The notes: a model not told the origin generated them from the letters alone. Shown: positions 36,816-45,636, counted from the first letter of the stretch. The stretch is 64,000 nucleotides of DNA from Streptomyces sp. A 4/2 (GCF_940670765.1 NZ_CALNVW010000017.1:248001-312000); one strand, 5' to 3'. Made by a program: numbers and translations.

Positions 36816-37702
36816 AGAGGTCCTAACAGAAGTCTTCGATGGTGTGACTGTCGGCCTGGTTGCTCGTTGGTCTGTTCGTGGGGAAGAGGGAGTCGCGTCC
36901 GTGGATCGTTTCGGATGAACTGTGGTCGCTGGTCGAGCCGTTGTTACCGGAGTCGGGACCGAAGCTGGTGGCCGGGCGGCCGAGGGTGCCGGACCGGCAG
37001 GCGCTGTGCGGGATCCTGTTCGTGCTGCATACCGGGATCCAGTGGGAGTACCTACCTCAGGAGCTGGGCTTCGGTTCGGGCATGACGTGCTGGCGGCGGC
37101 TTGCCGCATGGAACGAGGCCGGAGTCTGGGACCGGCTCCACGTCGTGTTGCTGGCCAGGCTCCGAGCGGCGAAACAGCTCGACTGGTCCCGGGCGGTGAT
37201 CGACTCCTTCCATGTGAGGGCCGCGCGGCGGGGCCCAAAAGCGGTCCCAGCCCGGTCGATCGCGCACGGCCGGGCAGCAAGCATCACATCCTCGTCGATG
37301 GTCAGGGCATCCCACTCGCGGTGTCCCTGACCGGCGGGAACCGCAACGACGTCACCCAGCTGATACCCCTGCTCGCGAAGATCCCATCGGTCCCGGGACT
37401 CGTCGGACGACCCCGCCGACGGCCTGACACCCTGCTCGGCGACCGCGGCTACGACCACGACAAGTACCGCCGCCTGGTCCGGGCCCTGGGCATCAAACCG
37501 GTGATCGCCCGCCGTGGAGTCCCACACGGCTCCGGCCTGGGCGTTCACCGCTGGGTCGTCGAGCGCACCATTGCCTGGTTCCACGGCTTCAGAGGCCTCC
37601 GCATCCGCTGGGAACGACGCGACGATATCCACGAAGCCTTCCTCGGCCTCGCCACCTGCCTCATCACCCACCGCCACGTCCAACGCCTTTGTTAGGACCT
37701 CT
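36816..37702 (+). mobile_element. IS5-family insertion sequence, 887 bp, complete
   Basis: Terminal inverted repeats begin AGAGGTCCTAACA at both ends (left from 36816, right ending 37702), flanked by a TA direct repeat (36814-36815 and 37703-37704). One transposase is encoded in two frames joined by a minus-1 slippery site. The element appears intact. It has inserted into the stop codon of the membrane-protein gene on the right. Confidence 0.9.
36878..37695 (+). CDS. IS5-family DDE transposase made by minus-1 programmed frameshifting
   Basis: Frame A (VGKRESRPWIVSDELWSLVE...) runs to 37330 and contains the DUF4096-like N-terminal domain plus the first catalytic Asp in AVIDSFHVRA. Frame B continues in minus-1 with GSKHHILVDGQGIPLAVSLT, the second Asp in LLGDRGYDHD, and the Glu in RWVVERTIAWFHGF, ending at 37695. 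The frames overlap across CCCAAAA (37234-37240), read C-CCA-AAA in frame A, a classic minus-1 slippery heptamer. The start is uncertain: TTG 36860 is also in frame. Confidence 0.85.
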
Positions 37703-37947
37703 TAGCCGCGGCGGCGAGCCAGGAGTGTCGTGCCGGCAATGACGCATCCGATGGCCAGGATTTTGCTGGCCCCGTAGTAGTGGGACCAGTCGTCGTCAGC
37801 CGTGCCTCCGCCCAGGATCAGCCACAGCAGCAGCCCTATCCCACTCACGATGAGGACCACTCCTCCGGTCGGCCCGAGCCCTGCCCACCAGGGAGCGTCT
37901 CCGGTGGGCGCGGGTTCGGTGTCCTGGCCCCGCTCGCGGTCACTCAC
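37702..37947 (-). CDS. Small two-helix membrane protein with an IS-modified stop codon
   Basis: An 81-aa protein from GTG 37947, preceded by AGGAGAGG. Two membrane segments are visible: GGVVLIVSGIGLLLWLIL and SKILAIGCVIAGTTLLA, ending in RRRG. The stop TAA is formed from the TA target duplication plus the first base of the IS. Without the IS the same codon reads TAG, so the protein is unchanged. Function unknown. Confidence 0.7.
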   Translation of the reverse strand: MSDRERGQDTEPAPTGDAPWWAGLGPTGGVVLIVSGIGLLLWLILGGGTADDDWSHYYGASKILAIGCVIAGTTLLARRRG

Positions 37948-37974
37948 CTTGCATCCTCTCCTACGACCATGATC

Positions 37975-38232
37975 TTCAGCAGAGAAGACGTGGCCCACCA
38001 CGGAAGGGTTCCGCAAGCCGACGCTCAAACCCTTCATCCGGCCGGTTGCATGCTCCACACGGGCACGCCCCTTGCGGTATGCGGTGTTGTCGGCCTCCTC
38101 GCCCGCCGACAAAGGCTGACGAGGGCGTTTGCGGTGCGATACGACCGTTCCGTTCCACAGCCCAGCGGTAGGCCCACGGTCCTGTGCCATGCCGGGCTCC
38201 GCGTCTGGCGATCGCGGGCATGATGCCTCGAC
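37975..38232 (-). pseudogene. Mosaic of IS5-type transposase remnants
   Basis: Two short transposase tails are visible in different frames. One reads PAIARRGARHGTGPWAYRWA, the arm before the DDE Glu of IS5 enzymes. The other reads YRKGRARVEHATGRMKGL, another IS5-type C-terminal motif. Neither joins a full ORF. This is decayed mobile DNA between the small membrane gene and an IS1380 remnant. Confidence 0.6.
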
Positions 38233-38448
38233 CCCTGCGGCCATGCCGCCCACGATGCTGGTGACCTTGGCGTCCGCCGAGGCACCCGCGCCGTTCTTCG
38301 TCCCGGTCAGCCTCACCTTCTCCCTCACCAGCCGGGGCAGACCGCACCGCTCGGCCAGCCGCATCACCGGAACCAGCCCGGCATGCGCGATCAGGTTCGC
38401 GTCATCGAAGGCAGCGGAGACCGCCGCCCGCGTGTGGGAAACTTGCAT
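38233..38448 (-). pseudogene. IS1380-family transposase, 5' fragment
   Basis: The 72-codon stretch from ATG 38448 (MQVSHTRAAVSAAFDDANLI, then KVTSIVGGMAAG) matches the N-terminus typical of Streptomyces IS1380 transposases of about 460 aa. Similarity ends abruptly near 38233 where IS5-type debris begins. The upstream bases to about 38530, containing AAGGCACTTC twice, probably include the original terminal region. Confidence 0.72.
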
Positions 38449-38670
38449 CTCGGAAGTGCCTTGCTGATTGTGCGTGCTGGAAGCCTGAAGAACTCCCATC
38501 ATCGCAGGTCACAAGGCACTTCTTCGTTTTCCGAGACGTTATCCACAAGGCACGGATCGGTGGATCGAGGCTAAGATGTCGGGGCTCGAAACGCCGCATC
38601 ACCCCACCTTTCCTGGCCCGGTGCGCGGCACGGACCGCCTCGTGACGCGGTCACGCGCGGCCCTGTCGGC

Positions 38671-38726
38671 CGATCCGGCGATCCGCCGATCCGGCGATCC
38701 GGCGATCCGGCGATCCGGCGATCCGG
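38671..38726. repeat. 8-bp tandem repeat
   Basis: Seven head-to-tail copies of CGATCCGG, the second with a final C, in non-coding DNA between the IS1380 remnant and the S9 peptidase gene. The unit is not a multiple of three, consistent with a non-coding location. Confidence 0.95.
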
Positions 38727-38902
38727 ACAGTCTCCCGTAACGGGCCTTCGCCGCGCGCAGTTCCACCCGCAACAGATCCCGCAACAGGTCGTCGACGCCT
38801 GGAACCAGTACGCCGACGACCGTCTTCCCATGCCCGCAGCAGCGCCGCCCGCACTCGACGGCGATCAGCGGCAGGAACCACGACAACAGAAACACGGAGC
38901 CC

Positions 38903-40945
38903 ATGGACCGCAACGGATTTCCCCGTCAGTTCGCCAGAACCCGCCGCTTCACCCTGGGTGTTCCCAGGGACTTCACCGTCTCCCCGGACGGCGAGCGCGT
39001 GCTGTTCGTGCGTTCCGCCTCCGGCTCCGACCCGCGCAACCTGCTCTGGCTGTACGAGAACGGACAGGAACGCCCGCTCGCCGAACCGGCCGCGCCGTCC
39101 CCGGGCGTGACCTCGTACGCGGCGGACCTGGAGGTCCGGGTCGTGGCCTACGTACTCGGCGGTGAGTTGTGGACGGTGCACACCGGCGGCGGCGCACCCC
39201 GCCGCATCCCCACCGCGGGCCCGGCGACCGCTCCCCGGCCCTCCCCGGACGGAACCCTGATCGCCTACGTCACCGGCGGCGCCCTGCGGGTCGTGGGGAC
39301 CGACGGGACCGGCGACCGGCTCCTCGCCGCCCCCGAGTGCCCCGATGTGACGTACGGACTTCCCGACTACGCCGCCGTGGCTTCCATCGGCCGGTCGCGC
39401 GGGTACTGGTGGTCACCGGACAGCGATGCGCTGCTCGTCGCCCGCGTCGACGCCTCGATGGTGCAGCGCCGGTACATCGCCGATGCCGCGAACCCGCAGG
39501 AGCCGCCCCGCTGCATCCGCTACCCGGCGGCCGGCACCCCCAACGCCGAGACCACGCTGCTGCTGACCACGGTGGCGGGAGAACACACTCCCGTCCGGCT
39601 GCCGCGTGCGGCGCCCGAGGCCGACGTGCCCGGCGCGTGGAACGCTCCCGCCTTCGAGTACGTCGTCACCGCGGACTGGGAGAGCGCCGGCCCGGTCGTC
39701 AGCCTGCAGACCCGCGACCAGCGCACCCTGTGGATCGTCGCCGTCGCACCCGCGACCGGCGACCTCGACGTGCTGGCCCGGCAGACCGACGAGGCCTGGG
39801 TGACGTGCCCGCCGGGCGCGCCCCGGCACACCGCCGCCGGGGTGCCGGTACTGCCCCAGGTGTGCGGTGATACCCGGGCGATCCGGATCGGGAGCGTCGT
39901 CAGCCCGGCGGGGCTGCAGGTCCGCGAGGTGCTGGGCACGGTGGGGGCACAGGTCTGGTTCACAGCGAGCGAGGACCCTACGGAGGTCCATGTCTGGTGC
40001 TACGACCCCTCCCGCGAGCCGGGCTTCGTGAGGCTGAGTGAGGGACCGGGCGTGCACACGGCCGCCGTCGGCGGGGACACCGTCGTCCTCGACAGCAGGA
40101 CGGAGGACGGCCAGACCGTGACCGTGTTGCACGGCGGGCAGCCGTCCGGACGGATCGGCGTCCTCACCGAGGAGCCACTGGTCACCCCGCAGCCCTTCCA
40201 TCTCGCCCTCGGCAAGCGCGAGTTGCGCAGCCGTCTGCACCTGCCGTCCTGGTACGCGCCGGGCGGCAGGCTGCCGGTCCTGCTCTTCCCGTACGCCGGA
40301 CCCGGCATGCAGGTCGTGACCAGGGCGCGCGCCTGGTACACCGCCGTGGGCCAGTGGTTCGCGGAGCAGGGCTTCGCCGTACTGGCCACGGACGGGCGCG
40401 GCACCCCCGGGCGCGGTGTCGCGTGGGAGCGGGGCATCGTCGGGGACCGGCTGGGGCCCGTGCTGGAGGACCAGATCGACGCGCTGCACGCGGCTGCGGA
40501 GCGGTACGACGCGCTGGACCTGGGGCGAGTGGCCATCCGGGGCTGGTCGTTCAGCGGGTACCTGGCCGCGGGCGCCGTGCTGCACCGGCCCGATGTGTTC
40601 CACGCGGCGGTCGCGGGAGCACCGCCCGTCGACCGACGGCTGTACGACACGTACTGGGAGGAGCGGTACCTCGGCCATCCGGACGTCCGGCCCGAAGGGT
40701 ACGAGCGCTCCTCCCTGCTCCCCCACGCCCACCGGCTGACCCGGCCCCTGATGCTGGTGCACGGGCTGGCCGACGACAACGTGGCCCCGGCCCACACCCT
40801 CCGGCTGTCCGCCGCGCTGCTCGCCGCCGGCCGGCCGCACACCGTGCTCCCGCTGCCCACGGGGCACCTGGTGACCGGGGAAGGGGTGGCGGACAAGCTC
40901 CTGCTGCTGGAACTCGACTTCTTCAAGCGGTCGTTGAAGATCTGA
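38903..40945 (+). CDS. S9 family prolyl oligopeptidase/dipeptidyl peptidase
   Basis: A 680-aa cytoplasmic serine peptidase with a DPP IV-type beta-propeller (residues 20-430) and an alpha/beta-hydrolase domain. The nucleophile Ser549 lies in RGWSFSGYL, the acid in HGLADDN (Asp624 or 625), and the base is His655 in PTGHL. FAVLATDGRGTPGRG is typical of the family. Substrates are short, often proline-containing peptides, so it could join the peptide-using genes at 21-27 kb, although it is 12 kb away. GGAG precedes ATG 38903. Confidence 0.92.
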   Translation: MDRNGFPRQFARTRRFTLGVPRDFTVSPDGERVLFVRSASGSDPRNLLWLYENGQERPLAEPAAPSPGVTSYAADLEVRVVAYVLGGELWTVHTGGGAPRRIPTAGPATAPRPSPDGTLIAYVTGGALRVVGTDGTGDRLLAAPECPDVTYGLPDYAAVASIGRSRGYWWSPDSDALLVARVDASMVQRRYIADAANPQEPPRCIRYPAAGTPNAETTLLLTTVAGEHTPVRLPRAAPEADVPGAWNAPAFEYVVTADWESAGPVVSLQTRDQRTLWIVAVAPATGDLDVLARQTDEAWVTCPPGAPRHTAAGVPVLPQVCGDTRAIRIGSVVSPAGLQVREVLGTVGAQVWFTASEDPTEVHVWCYDPSREPGFVRLSEGPGVHTAAVGGDTVVLDSRTEDGQTVTVLHGGQPSGRIGVLTEEPLVTPQPFHLALGKRELRSRLHLPSWYAPGGRLPVLLFPYAGPGMQVVTRARAWYTAVGQWFAEQGFAVLATDGRGTPGRGVAWERGIVGDRLGPVLEDQIDALHAAAERYDALDLGRVAIRGWSFSGYLAAGAVLHRPDVFHAAVAGAPPVDRRLYDTYWEERYLGHPDVRPEGYERSSLLPHAHRLTRPLMLVHGLADDNVAPAHTLRLSAALLAAGRPHTVLPLPTGHLVTGEGVADKLLLLELDFFKRSLKI

Positions 40946-40957
40946 GCACCAGAGGTG

Positions 40958-41047
40958 GCGGGTGCCGCGCGGACGAACGCCAAGGTCGCGGGCGCCGTGC
41001 GGACGAACGCCAAGGTCGCGGGCGCCGTGCGGACGGACGCCAAGGTC
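40958..41047. repeat. Three tandem copies of a 30-bp repeat
   Basis: Units at 40958-40987, 40988-41017 and 41018-41047 share GCGGACGAACGCCAAGGTC with one to three substitutions. They fill the gap between the convergent S9 peptidase and isochorismatase-like genes, starting 12 bp past the first stop and ending 4 bp before the second. No hairpin terminator is seen there. Confidence 0.95.
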
Positions 41048-41051
41048 GCGG

Positions 41052-41702
41052 TCAGGTTCGCGGCGCGGGCCCGGCCTGTTTCCAGCTCGCCAGTACGTCC
41101 TCGGTCGAGGTGACCGTGGCGACGAGCGCGAGCGTATTGCGGATCATCGCGGGGGTGTAGTCGGCGGGCACCCCCGCGATGGCGTCCGCGGGCACGACCA
41201 CCGTGTAACCGAGATTGACCGCGTCGAACACCGCGTTGGGGATGGCCACATTCGCCGAGACGCCGGTGACGATCAGCGTGCGGCAGCCCAGATTCCGCAG
41301 CAGCGCGTCGACGTCCGTACCGGCGAGCGGCGACAGGCCGTGCAGCCGTCGTACGACGAGGTCCTCGTCCGCCACCGCCACGGGCTCGGCGACGCGGACC
41401 GCCTTCGTGCCCGTGTGCTGCTGGACGGGCAGGCGTCCGGCCGCCTTGAAGAGGCGGGCGTTGCGGTTGGCGCCGCGCCCGTCGGGACGCCGCTCCGCCA
41501 CCGCGTGCATCACCTGCACACCGGTCTCGTGTGCGCGGGCGACCAGCCGGGCGACGTTCGCCAGGGCTCCCGACGCCCTTGCCTCCTCGGCCAGTTCGGG
41601 CAGCGCGCTGTCCCGGCCGACGACGCCCTCCTGGCACTCGACGGTGAGCAGTACCGCCGTGTCGGGATCGAGCTGCTGCGCGAGCTGTTCCAACGACGGC
41701 AT
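41052..41702 (-). CDS. Isochorismatase-like family protein, non-canonical active site
   Basis: A 216-aa protein with the isochorismatase/nicotinamidase fold. The usual catalytic Asp of the first strand is Glu in LLTVECQEGVVG. The usual nucleophilic Cys after the cis-peptide region is Ala in VTGVSANVAIPNAV. A true Cys-hydrolase mechanism is therefore unlikely. The fold is otherwise complete and similar actinobacterial proteins share these changes. ATG 41702 follows CGAGGGA; the longer frame to 41771 lacks a site. Confidence 0.85.
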   Translation of the reverse strand: MPSLEQLAQQLDPDTAVLLTVECQEGVVGRDSALPELAEEARASGALANVARLVARAHETGVQVMHAVAERRPDGRGANRNARLFKAAGRLPVQQHTGTKAVRVAEPVAVADEDLVVRRLHGLSPLAGTDVDALLRNLGCRTLIVTGVSANVAIPNAVFDAVNLGYTVVVPADAIAGVPADYTPAMIRNTLALVATVTSTEDVLASWKQAGPAPRT

Positions 41703-41786
41703 GGGTCCCTCGTCTCTCGTGACGGCCGCCCACCGGGCCGGGGCGCGTGAGGCTAACCCCCATTGCGTCATGAGGGAAGAGACTCC

Positions 41787-41885
41787 ATGATTCCTGACAC
41801 ACCGTCAGACACAAGCACCCCGGGCACGCCGGCGCCGGACTCGGACGCCGGACAGGCACCGGGCACGCGGAGGAGACGCCCATGA
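41787..41885 (+). CDS. Possible 32-aa leader ORF coupled to the downstream flavin protein
   Basis: ATG 41787 with AGGGAAGAG upstream opens MIPDTPSDTSTPGTPAPDSD..., a Pro/Thr/Asp-rich peptide ending RRRRP. Its TGA overlaps the next ATG as ATGA. It may be a translational-coupling leader or an N-terminal relic. No homologue is recognised. Confidence 0.35.
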   Translation: MIPDTPSDTSTPGTPAPDSDAGQAPGTRRRRP

Positions 41886-42352
41886 CCGTCGCACAGCGCA
41901 GAGGCCGCCGGATCATGATGACGGACGCGGAGCGCGACACCTTCCTCGCCGAGCAGCGCACCTGCCGGGTGGCCACCGTCTCGGCCGACGGACGGCCGCA
42001 CATCGGCGCGCTCTGGTTCCTCTGGGACGGCACGTCGCTCTGGCTGTACTCCCTGACCCGCAGCCGCCGCTGGTCACAGCTGTCGGCCGATCCGCGTCTG
42101 GCCGTCGTCGTCGACGACGGCGAGGAGTACGGCGAACTGCGCGGCGTGGAGCTCTCGGGCACCGCCGTCTTCGTCGGCGAGGCACCCCGCACGGGCGAGC
42201 AGTGCTCCGAACTCGAAGCCCCGGAGCCCCTGTTCGCGCGGAAGAACTTCGGCATGGACGTCATGCCGTACGACGGAAGGCACGCCTGGCTGCGGCTGAC
42301 CCCGGACGCCGTCGTCTCCTGGGACTTCCGCAAGCTCACTCAGCTCGGCTGA
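41882..42352 (+). CDS. Pyridoxamine 5'-phosphate oxidase-like split-barrel flavoprotein
   Basis: A 156-aa protein with the FMN/F420-binding split beta-barrel fold: TFLAEQRTCRVATVSADGRPHIGALWFLWDG, then WLYSLTRSRRWSQLSADPRLAVVVDDG. Family members are F420- or FMN-dependent reductases of unknown substrate. It is divergent from the isochorismatase-like gene, and its last 13 bp overlap the convergent LysR gene. Confidence 0.85.
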   Translation: MTVAQRRGRRIMMTDAERDTFLAEQRTCRVATVSADGRPHIGALWFLWDGTSLWLYSLTRSRRWSQLSADPRLAVVVDDGEEYGELRGVELSGTAVFVGEAPRTGEQCSELEAPEPLFARKNFGMDVMPYDGRHAWLRLTPDAVVSWDFRKLTQLG

Positions 42353-43254
42353 CCGCCCAGCGCCTGTCCGGCCTCGTACAGCGCGTCCACCGCCGCCCTG
42401 ATGGACGGCCTGCGGTCGGCGTCGGCGCGCCAGACCGCGTACACGTGCCGCCGCAGCGCGTCCCGTACGGGAACGGCGCGCACCCCCTCGGGCAACGGGC
42501 CGCGCCCGAGCCTCGGCGCCACGCCGACGCCGAGGCCCGCCTCGATCAGCGCCAGCTGGGTGGGGTGCTCACCCGCGACATGGGAGATCTTCGGCTCGAA
42601 CCCCTTGCCGCCCAGGGTGAGCATCAGCCATTCACGGCAGAACTCACCCTCCGGCCAGGTGATCCACTCGTCCTGCGCGAACTCCTCCAGGTCCACCACC
42701 GCCGAGCCGGCCAGCGGATGGCGGGCGGGGACCGCGAGGTCGGCGATGTCGTCGAAGAGGTCGCGCTTCGCCATCCCCTCGGGCATCGGCGTCGGTTTGT
42801 TGTACCAGTCGAGGACCACGGCCACGTCGAGATCCCCGCGCACCACACCGCGCACCCCGTCCTCACCCTCCAGCTCCTGCGAGCAGACGGTCAGTTGCGG
42901 GTGCCGGTCGCGGAGCGCGGTGAGCACGGCGGGGAGGAGGCCCCGGGCGGCCGTGGGGAAGGCGGAGATCCGCAGCTCCCCCACGACCCGGCCGCGCTGT
43001 GCCTCCAGATCGGACTGGGCGAGCTCCACCTGGGACAGGATCCGCGCGGCGTGGTCGGCCAGGAGCCGCCCCGCGTCGGTGAGCCGCACCCCCCGGCCGT
43101 TCTTGGCGAGCAGCGGCTGCCCGGCCTCCCGCTCCAGCTTGGCCAGTTGCTGGGAGACCGCAGACGTGGTCACGTGCAGCCCGTCGGCCGCCCCGCTCAC
43201 CGAGCCGTGCCGGGCCACGGCATCGAGAGTACGCAAACGCTCCAGATTCAACAT
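42340..43254 (-). CDS. LysR family transcriptional regulator
   Basis: A 304-aa regulator with HTH residues 1-60 (NLERLRTLDAVARHGSVSGA; TTSAVSQQLAKLEREAGQPL) and a LysR substrate-binding domain. ATG 43254 (MLNLERL) is chosen because LysR proteins start just before the HTH. It is divergent from the DMT exporter at 43329 across 74 bp, the standard arrangement for LysR control of the neighbour. Confidence 0.92.
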   Translation of the reverse strand: MLNLERLRTLDAVARHGSVSGAADGLHVTTSAVSQQLAKLEREAGQPLLAKNGRGVRLTDAGRLLADHAARILSQVELAQSDLEAQRGRVVGELRISAFPTAARGLLPAVLTALRDRHPQLTVCSQELEGEDGVRGVVRGDLDVAVVLDWYNKPTPMPEGMAKRDLFDDIADLAVPARHPLAGSAVVDLEEFAQDEWITWPEGEFCREWLMLTLGGKGFEPKISHVAGEHPTQLALIEAGLGVGVAPRLGRGPLPEGVRAVPVRDALRRHVYAVWRADADRRPSIRAAVDALYEAGQALGGQPS

Positions 43255-43328
43255 GTAAGCAATGCTAATCGAATCACTCCACACAGTCTCGCTTGTGCTA
43301 AGAAATTGATCGCGCCAGAGTGGTGCGC

Positions 43329-44303
43329 ATGAGCATCGCGACTCCGCCCAGGACCGTGTCAGCGCCGGTCATCGCACCGCCCTCCGGCACGCGCCGCCCC
43401 GCCGTCGACTGGCGCGTCCGCTTCGCCGCGCTCTCGCTCATCTGGGGATTCAGCTTCCTGCTGATCAAGGTGGGCACCCACGGCTACGCCCCGTTCCAGG
43501 TCACCTTCGGCCGGCTGTTCTTCGGCACGGCCGTGCTCGCCGCGGCCATCGTCGTCAAGCGCGAACGGCTGCCCCGCGGCGCGCGCACCTGGGCGCATCT
43601 CGGTGTGGCCGCGTTCCTGCTCAACGCCGCACCGTTCTCGCTCTTCGCCTACGCGGAGCAGACCGCCCCCTCGACGCTCGCCGGGATCTGCAACGCCACC
43701 TCGCCGCTCTGGGGGATGGCACTGTCCCTGGTCGCGCTCTCCGAGGACCGTCCCACCCGGCGCCGGGTCGCCGGGCTCGGCCTCGGGTTCCTCGGCGTGC
43801 TGACCGTGCTGGGCGTCTGGCAGGGCTTCTCCGGACTGGATCTCCGGGGCACCGCGATGGCCCTGCTGGCCTCGCTCTGCTACCCGATCGGCTGGATCTA
43901 CGTACGGCGCACGCTGGCCGGTACGGGAAGCTCCAACCTCGCGGTCACCGGCTCCCAGCTCTTCGTCGCGACCGCCCAACTGGCCGTGGTCACCCCGCTG
44001 TTCACGTCGGTGCCGAGATCGTTCCCGGTGGCTCCCCTGCTCGCGGTGGCGGCGCTCGGGGCGCTCGGCACGGGTGTCGCCCTGCTGCTGCAGTACGGCC
44101 TGGTGGCCGAAGTCGGCCCGACGACCGCCCAGATGGTCACCTACTTCATCCCGGTGATCGCCACGGCGGCCGGCGCGGCACTGCTCGGCGAGAGCCTCAG
44201 CTGGAACACGCCGGTCGGCGCCCTAGTCGTCGTCGCGGGAGCGGCACTCACCCAGAGCCGCCCGCGCAGGCCCGGCCGAGCCGCCACCACGGATCAGTCG
44301 TAA
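43329..44303 (+). CDS. EamA/DMT family exporter
   Basis: A 324-aa membrane transporter of the drug/metabolite superfamily, with ten predicted helices in two EamA repeats (ALSLIWGFSFLLIKVG starts the first). GEDR- and GES-type loop motifs (SEDRPTRRRVAG; LGESLSWNTPVGALVVVAG) close each half. It probably exports amino acids or related metabolites under the divergent LysR regulator. The last 10 bp overlap the convergent MocR gene. Confidence 0.88.
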   Translation: MSIATPPRTVSAPVIAPPSGTRRPAVDWRVRFAALSLIWGFSFLLIKVGTHGYAPFQVTFGRLFFGTAVLAAAIVVKRERLPRGARTWAHLGVAAFLLNAAPFSLFAYAEQTAPSTLAGICNATSPLWGMALSLVALSEDRPTRRRVAGLGLGFLGVLTVLGVWQGFSGLDLRGTAMALLASLCYPIGWIYVRRTLAGTGSSNLAVTGSQLFVATAQLAVVTPLFTSVPRSFPVAPLLAVAALGALGTGVALLLQYGLVAEVGPTTAQMVTYFIPVIATAAGAALLGESLSWNTPVGALVVVAGAALTQSRPRRPGRAATTDQS

Positions 44304-45589
44304 CGCCTGCCGGGTGCGGTCCCGGCCGCTGACGCGACGGCGTCGGCGGCCGGGCCGATGTCGTCCGGAGTCAGCGTGGAAACCGTGAGACGCACTCCGG
44401 GAGGCGCGGCCATCCGGAAGCGCGCCCCGGGGGCGACGGCCCAGCCCGCGTGCAGCAGCCGGGCCACCGCCCCGGTCTCGTCGGGTACCGGCACCCACAC
44501 ATTCATCCCGCTGCGGCCGTGCGCCGCGACGCCCCGCTCGCGCAGCGCCCGTACGAGCGCGTCCCTGCGCAGCCCGTACGCCCGGGAGACCTCGGCGACA
44601 TCGACCGCCCCCGACGTCCACAGCTGCACGACCGCGTACTGCAACAGCCTGCTGACCCACCCCGGGCCGAGCCGCTGGCGGCCCCGCACCCGGTCCACGG
44701 TGACGGGGTCCGCGGTCAGTACGGCGAGCCGCAGGTCGGGACCGTAGGCCTTGGAAGTCGACCGCACGAACGCCCAGTTGTCCGTGCAGCCCGCCAGCGG
44801 ATGCAGCGGCAGGTCCACGATGCCGTGGCCGTGGTCGTCCTCGATGAGCAGCACTTCCGGGTGGTCCCGGAGGACGGCGCGGAGCTGCCGCGCACGGGCG
44901 GCGCCGACTGCGGCACCCGTCGGATTCTGCGCGCGGGCGGTGACCACGATCGCGCGGGCACCCTCCCGCAGCGCGCGTTCCGCCTCCTCGGGCAGTGGGC
45001 CGTCGTCGTCGAGGGCCATCGGAACGGCGCGCAGCCCCAGCGCCGGGACCAGATCCAGCAGGGCGCCCCAGCCCGGGTCCTCGATGGCGACGGCGTCACC
45101 CGGCTTGAGACGGGTGGCCAGGACGCGCTCGATCGCGTCGAGCGACCCGGAGAGTACGGCGACCGGGCCGTCCGGCACCCCGTCGGCGACGAACGCGGCA
45201 CGGGCGAGCCGTGCCAGCTCCGGCTCGACGGCCTCCTGTCCGTACAGCACGGGCTCCTGGTCGCTGCGCGCCGCCGCTGCCGCCAGGGCCGGGGCGAGCG
45301 GGGGGAGCAGAGCCCGGTCGGGATTGCCCGCCGCGACGTCCCGCACCCCGGCGGGGATCTCGATCCGGATCGATTCACGCGCCGTACTGGCGGGCCGGGG
45401 GCGCACCCGGCTGCCCCGGCGCCCTGCCGTCTCGATCACCCCGCGGTCGCGCAGCAGCCGGTACGCCGAGGCGACGGTGTTCGGGTTCACCCCGAGATCG
45501 GTCGCCAACTCCCGGAGCGGGGGCAGTGGTTGGCCCGGAGCGAGCACACCGGCACCGATCGCGCGCTCCACGCTCGCGGCAATGTCCAT
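44294..45589 (-). CDS. MocR family regulator (GntR HTH fused to aminotransferase-like domain)
   Basis: A 431-aa protein. The N-terminal GntR HTH (LPPLRELATDLGVNPNTVAS) is joined to a fold-type I PLP domain (about 100-430). That domain has ARAQNPTGAAVG, the acidic LIEDDHGHG and the PLP-Lys in RSTSKAYGPDLRL. MocR proteins sense PLP or amino acids and often control vitamin B6 or transport genes. It is divergent from a split-barrel flavoprotein gene, with the palindrome TGCACTAGTGCA between them. ATG 45589 is chosen; GTG 45625 is in frame but lacks a ribosome-binding site. Confidence 0.9.
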   Translation of the reverse strand: MDIAASVERAIGAGVLAPGQPLPPLRELATDLGVNPNTVASAYRLLRDRGVIETAGRRGSRVRPRPASTARESIRIEIPAGVRDVAAGNPDRALLPPLAPALAAAAARSDQEPVLYGQEAVEPELARLARAAFVADGVPDGPVAVLSGSLDAIERVLATRLKPGDAVAIEDPGWGALLDLVPALGLRAVPMALDDDGPLPEEAERALREGARAIVVTARAQNPTGAAVGAARARQLRAVLRDHPEVLLIEDDHGHGIVDLPLHPLAGCTDNWAFVRSTSKAYGPDLRLAVLTADPVTVDRVRGRQRLGPGWVSRLLQYAVVQLWTSGAVDVAEVSRAYGLRRDALVRALRERGVAAHGRSGMNVWVPVPDETGAVARLLHAGWAVAPGARFRMAAPPGVRLTVSTLTPDDIGPAADAVASAAGTAPGRRYD

Positions 45590-45636
45590 TGCACGGTGAC
45601 CTTCGATCCCATATTCTCCTAGCACAAAGCCAACTA

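Noticed and set aside
40958..41047. Repeat arrays (also 31452-31541 and 38671-38726) considered as CRISPR
   Set aside because: The copies are directly adjacent with no unique spacers, and no cas genes occur in the window.
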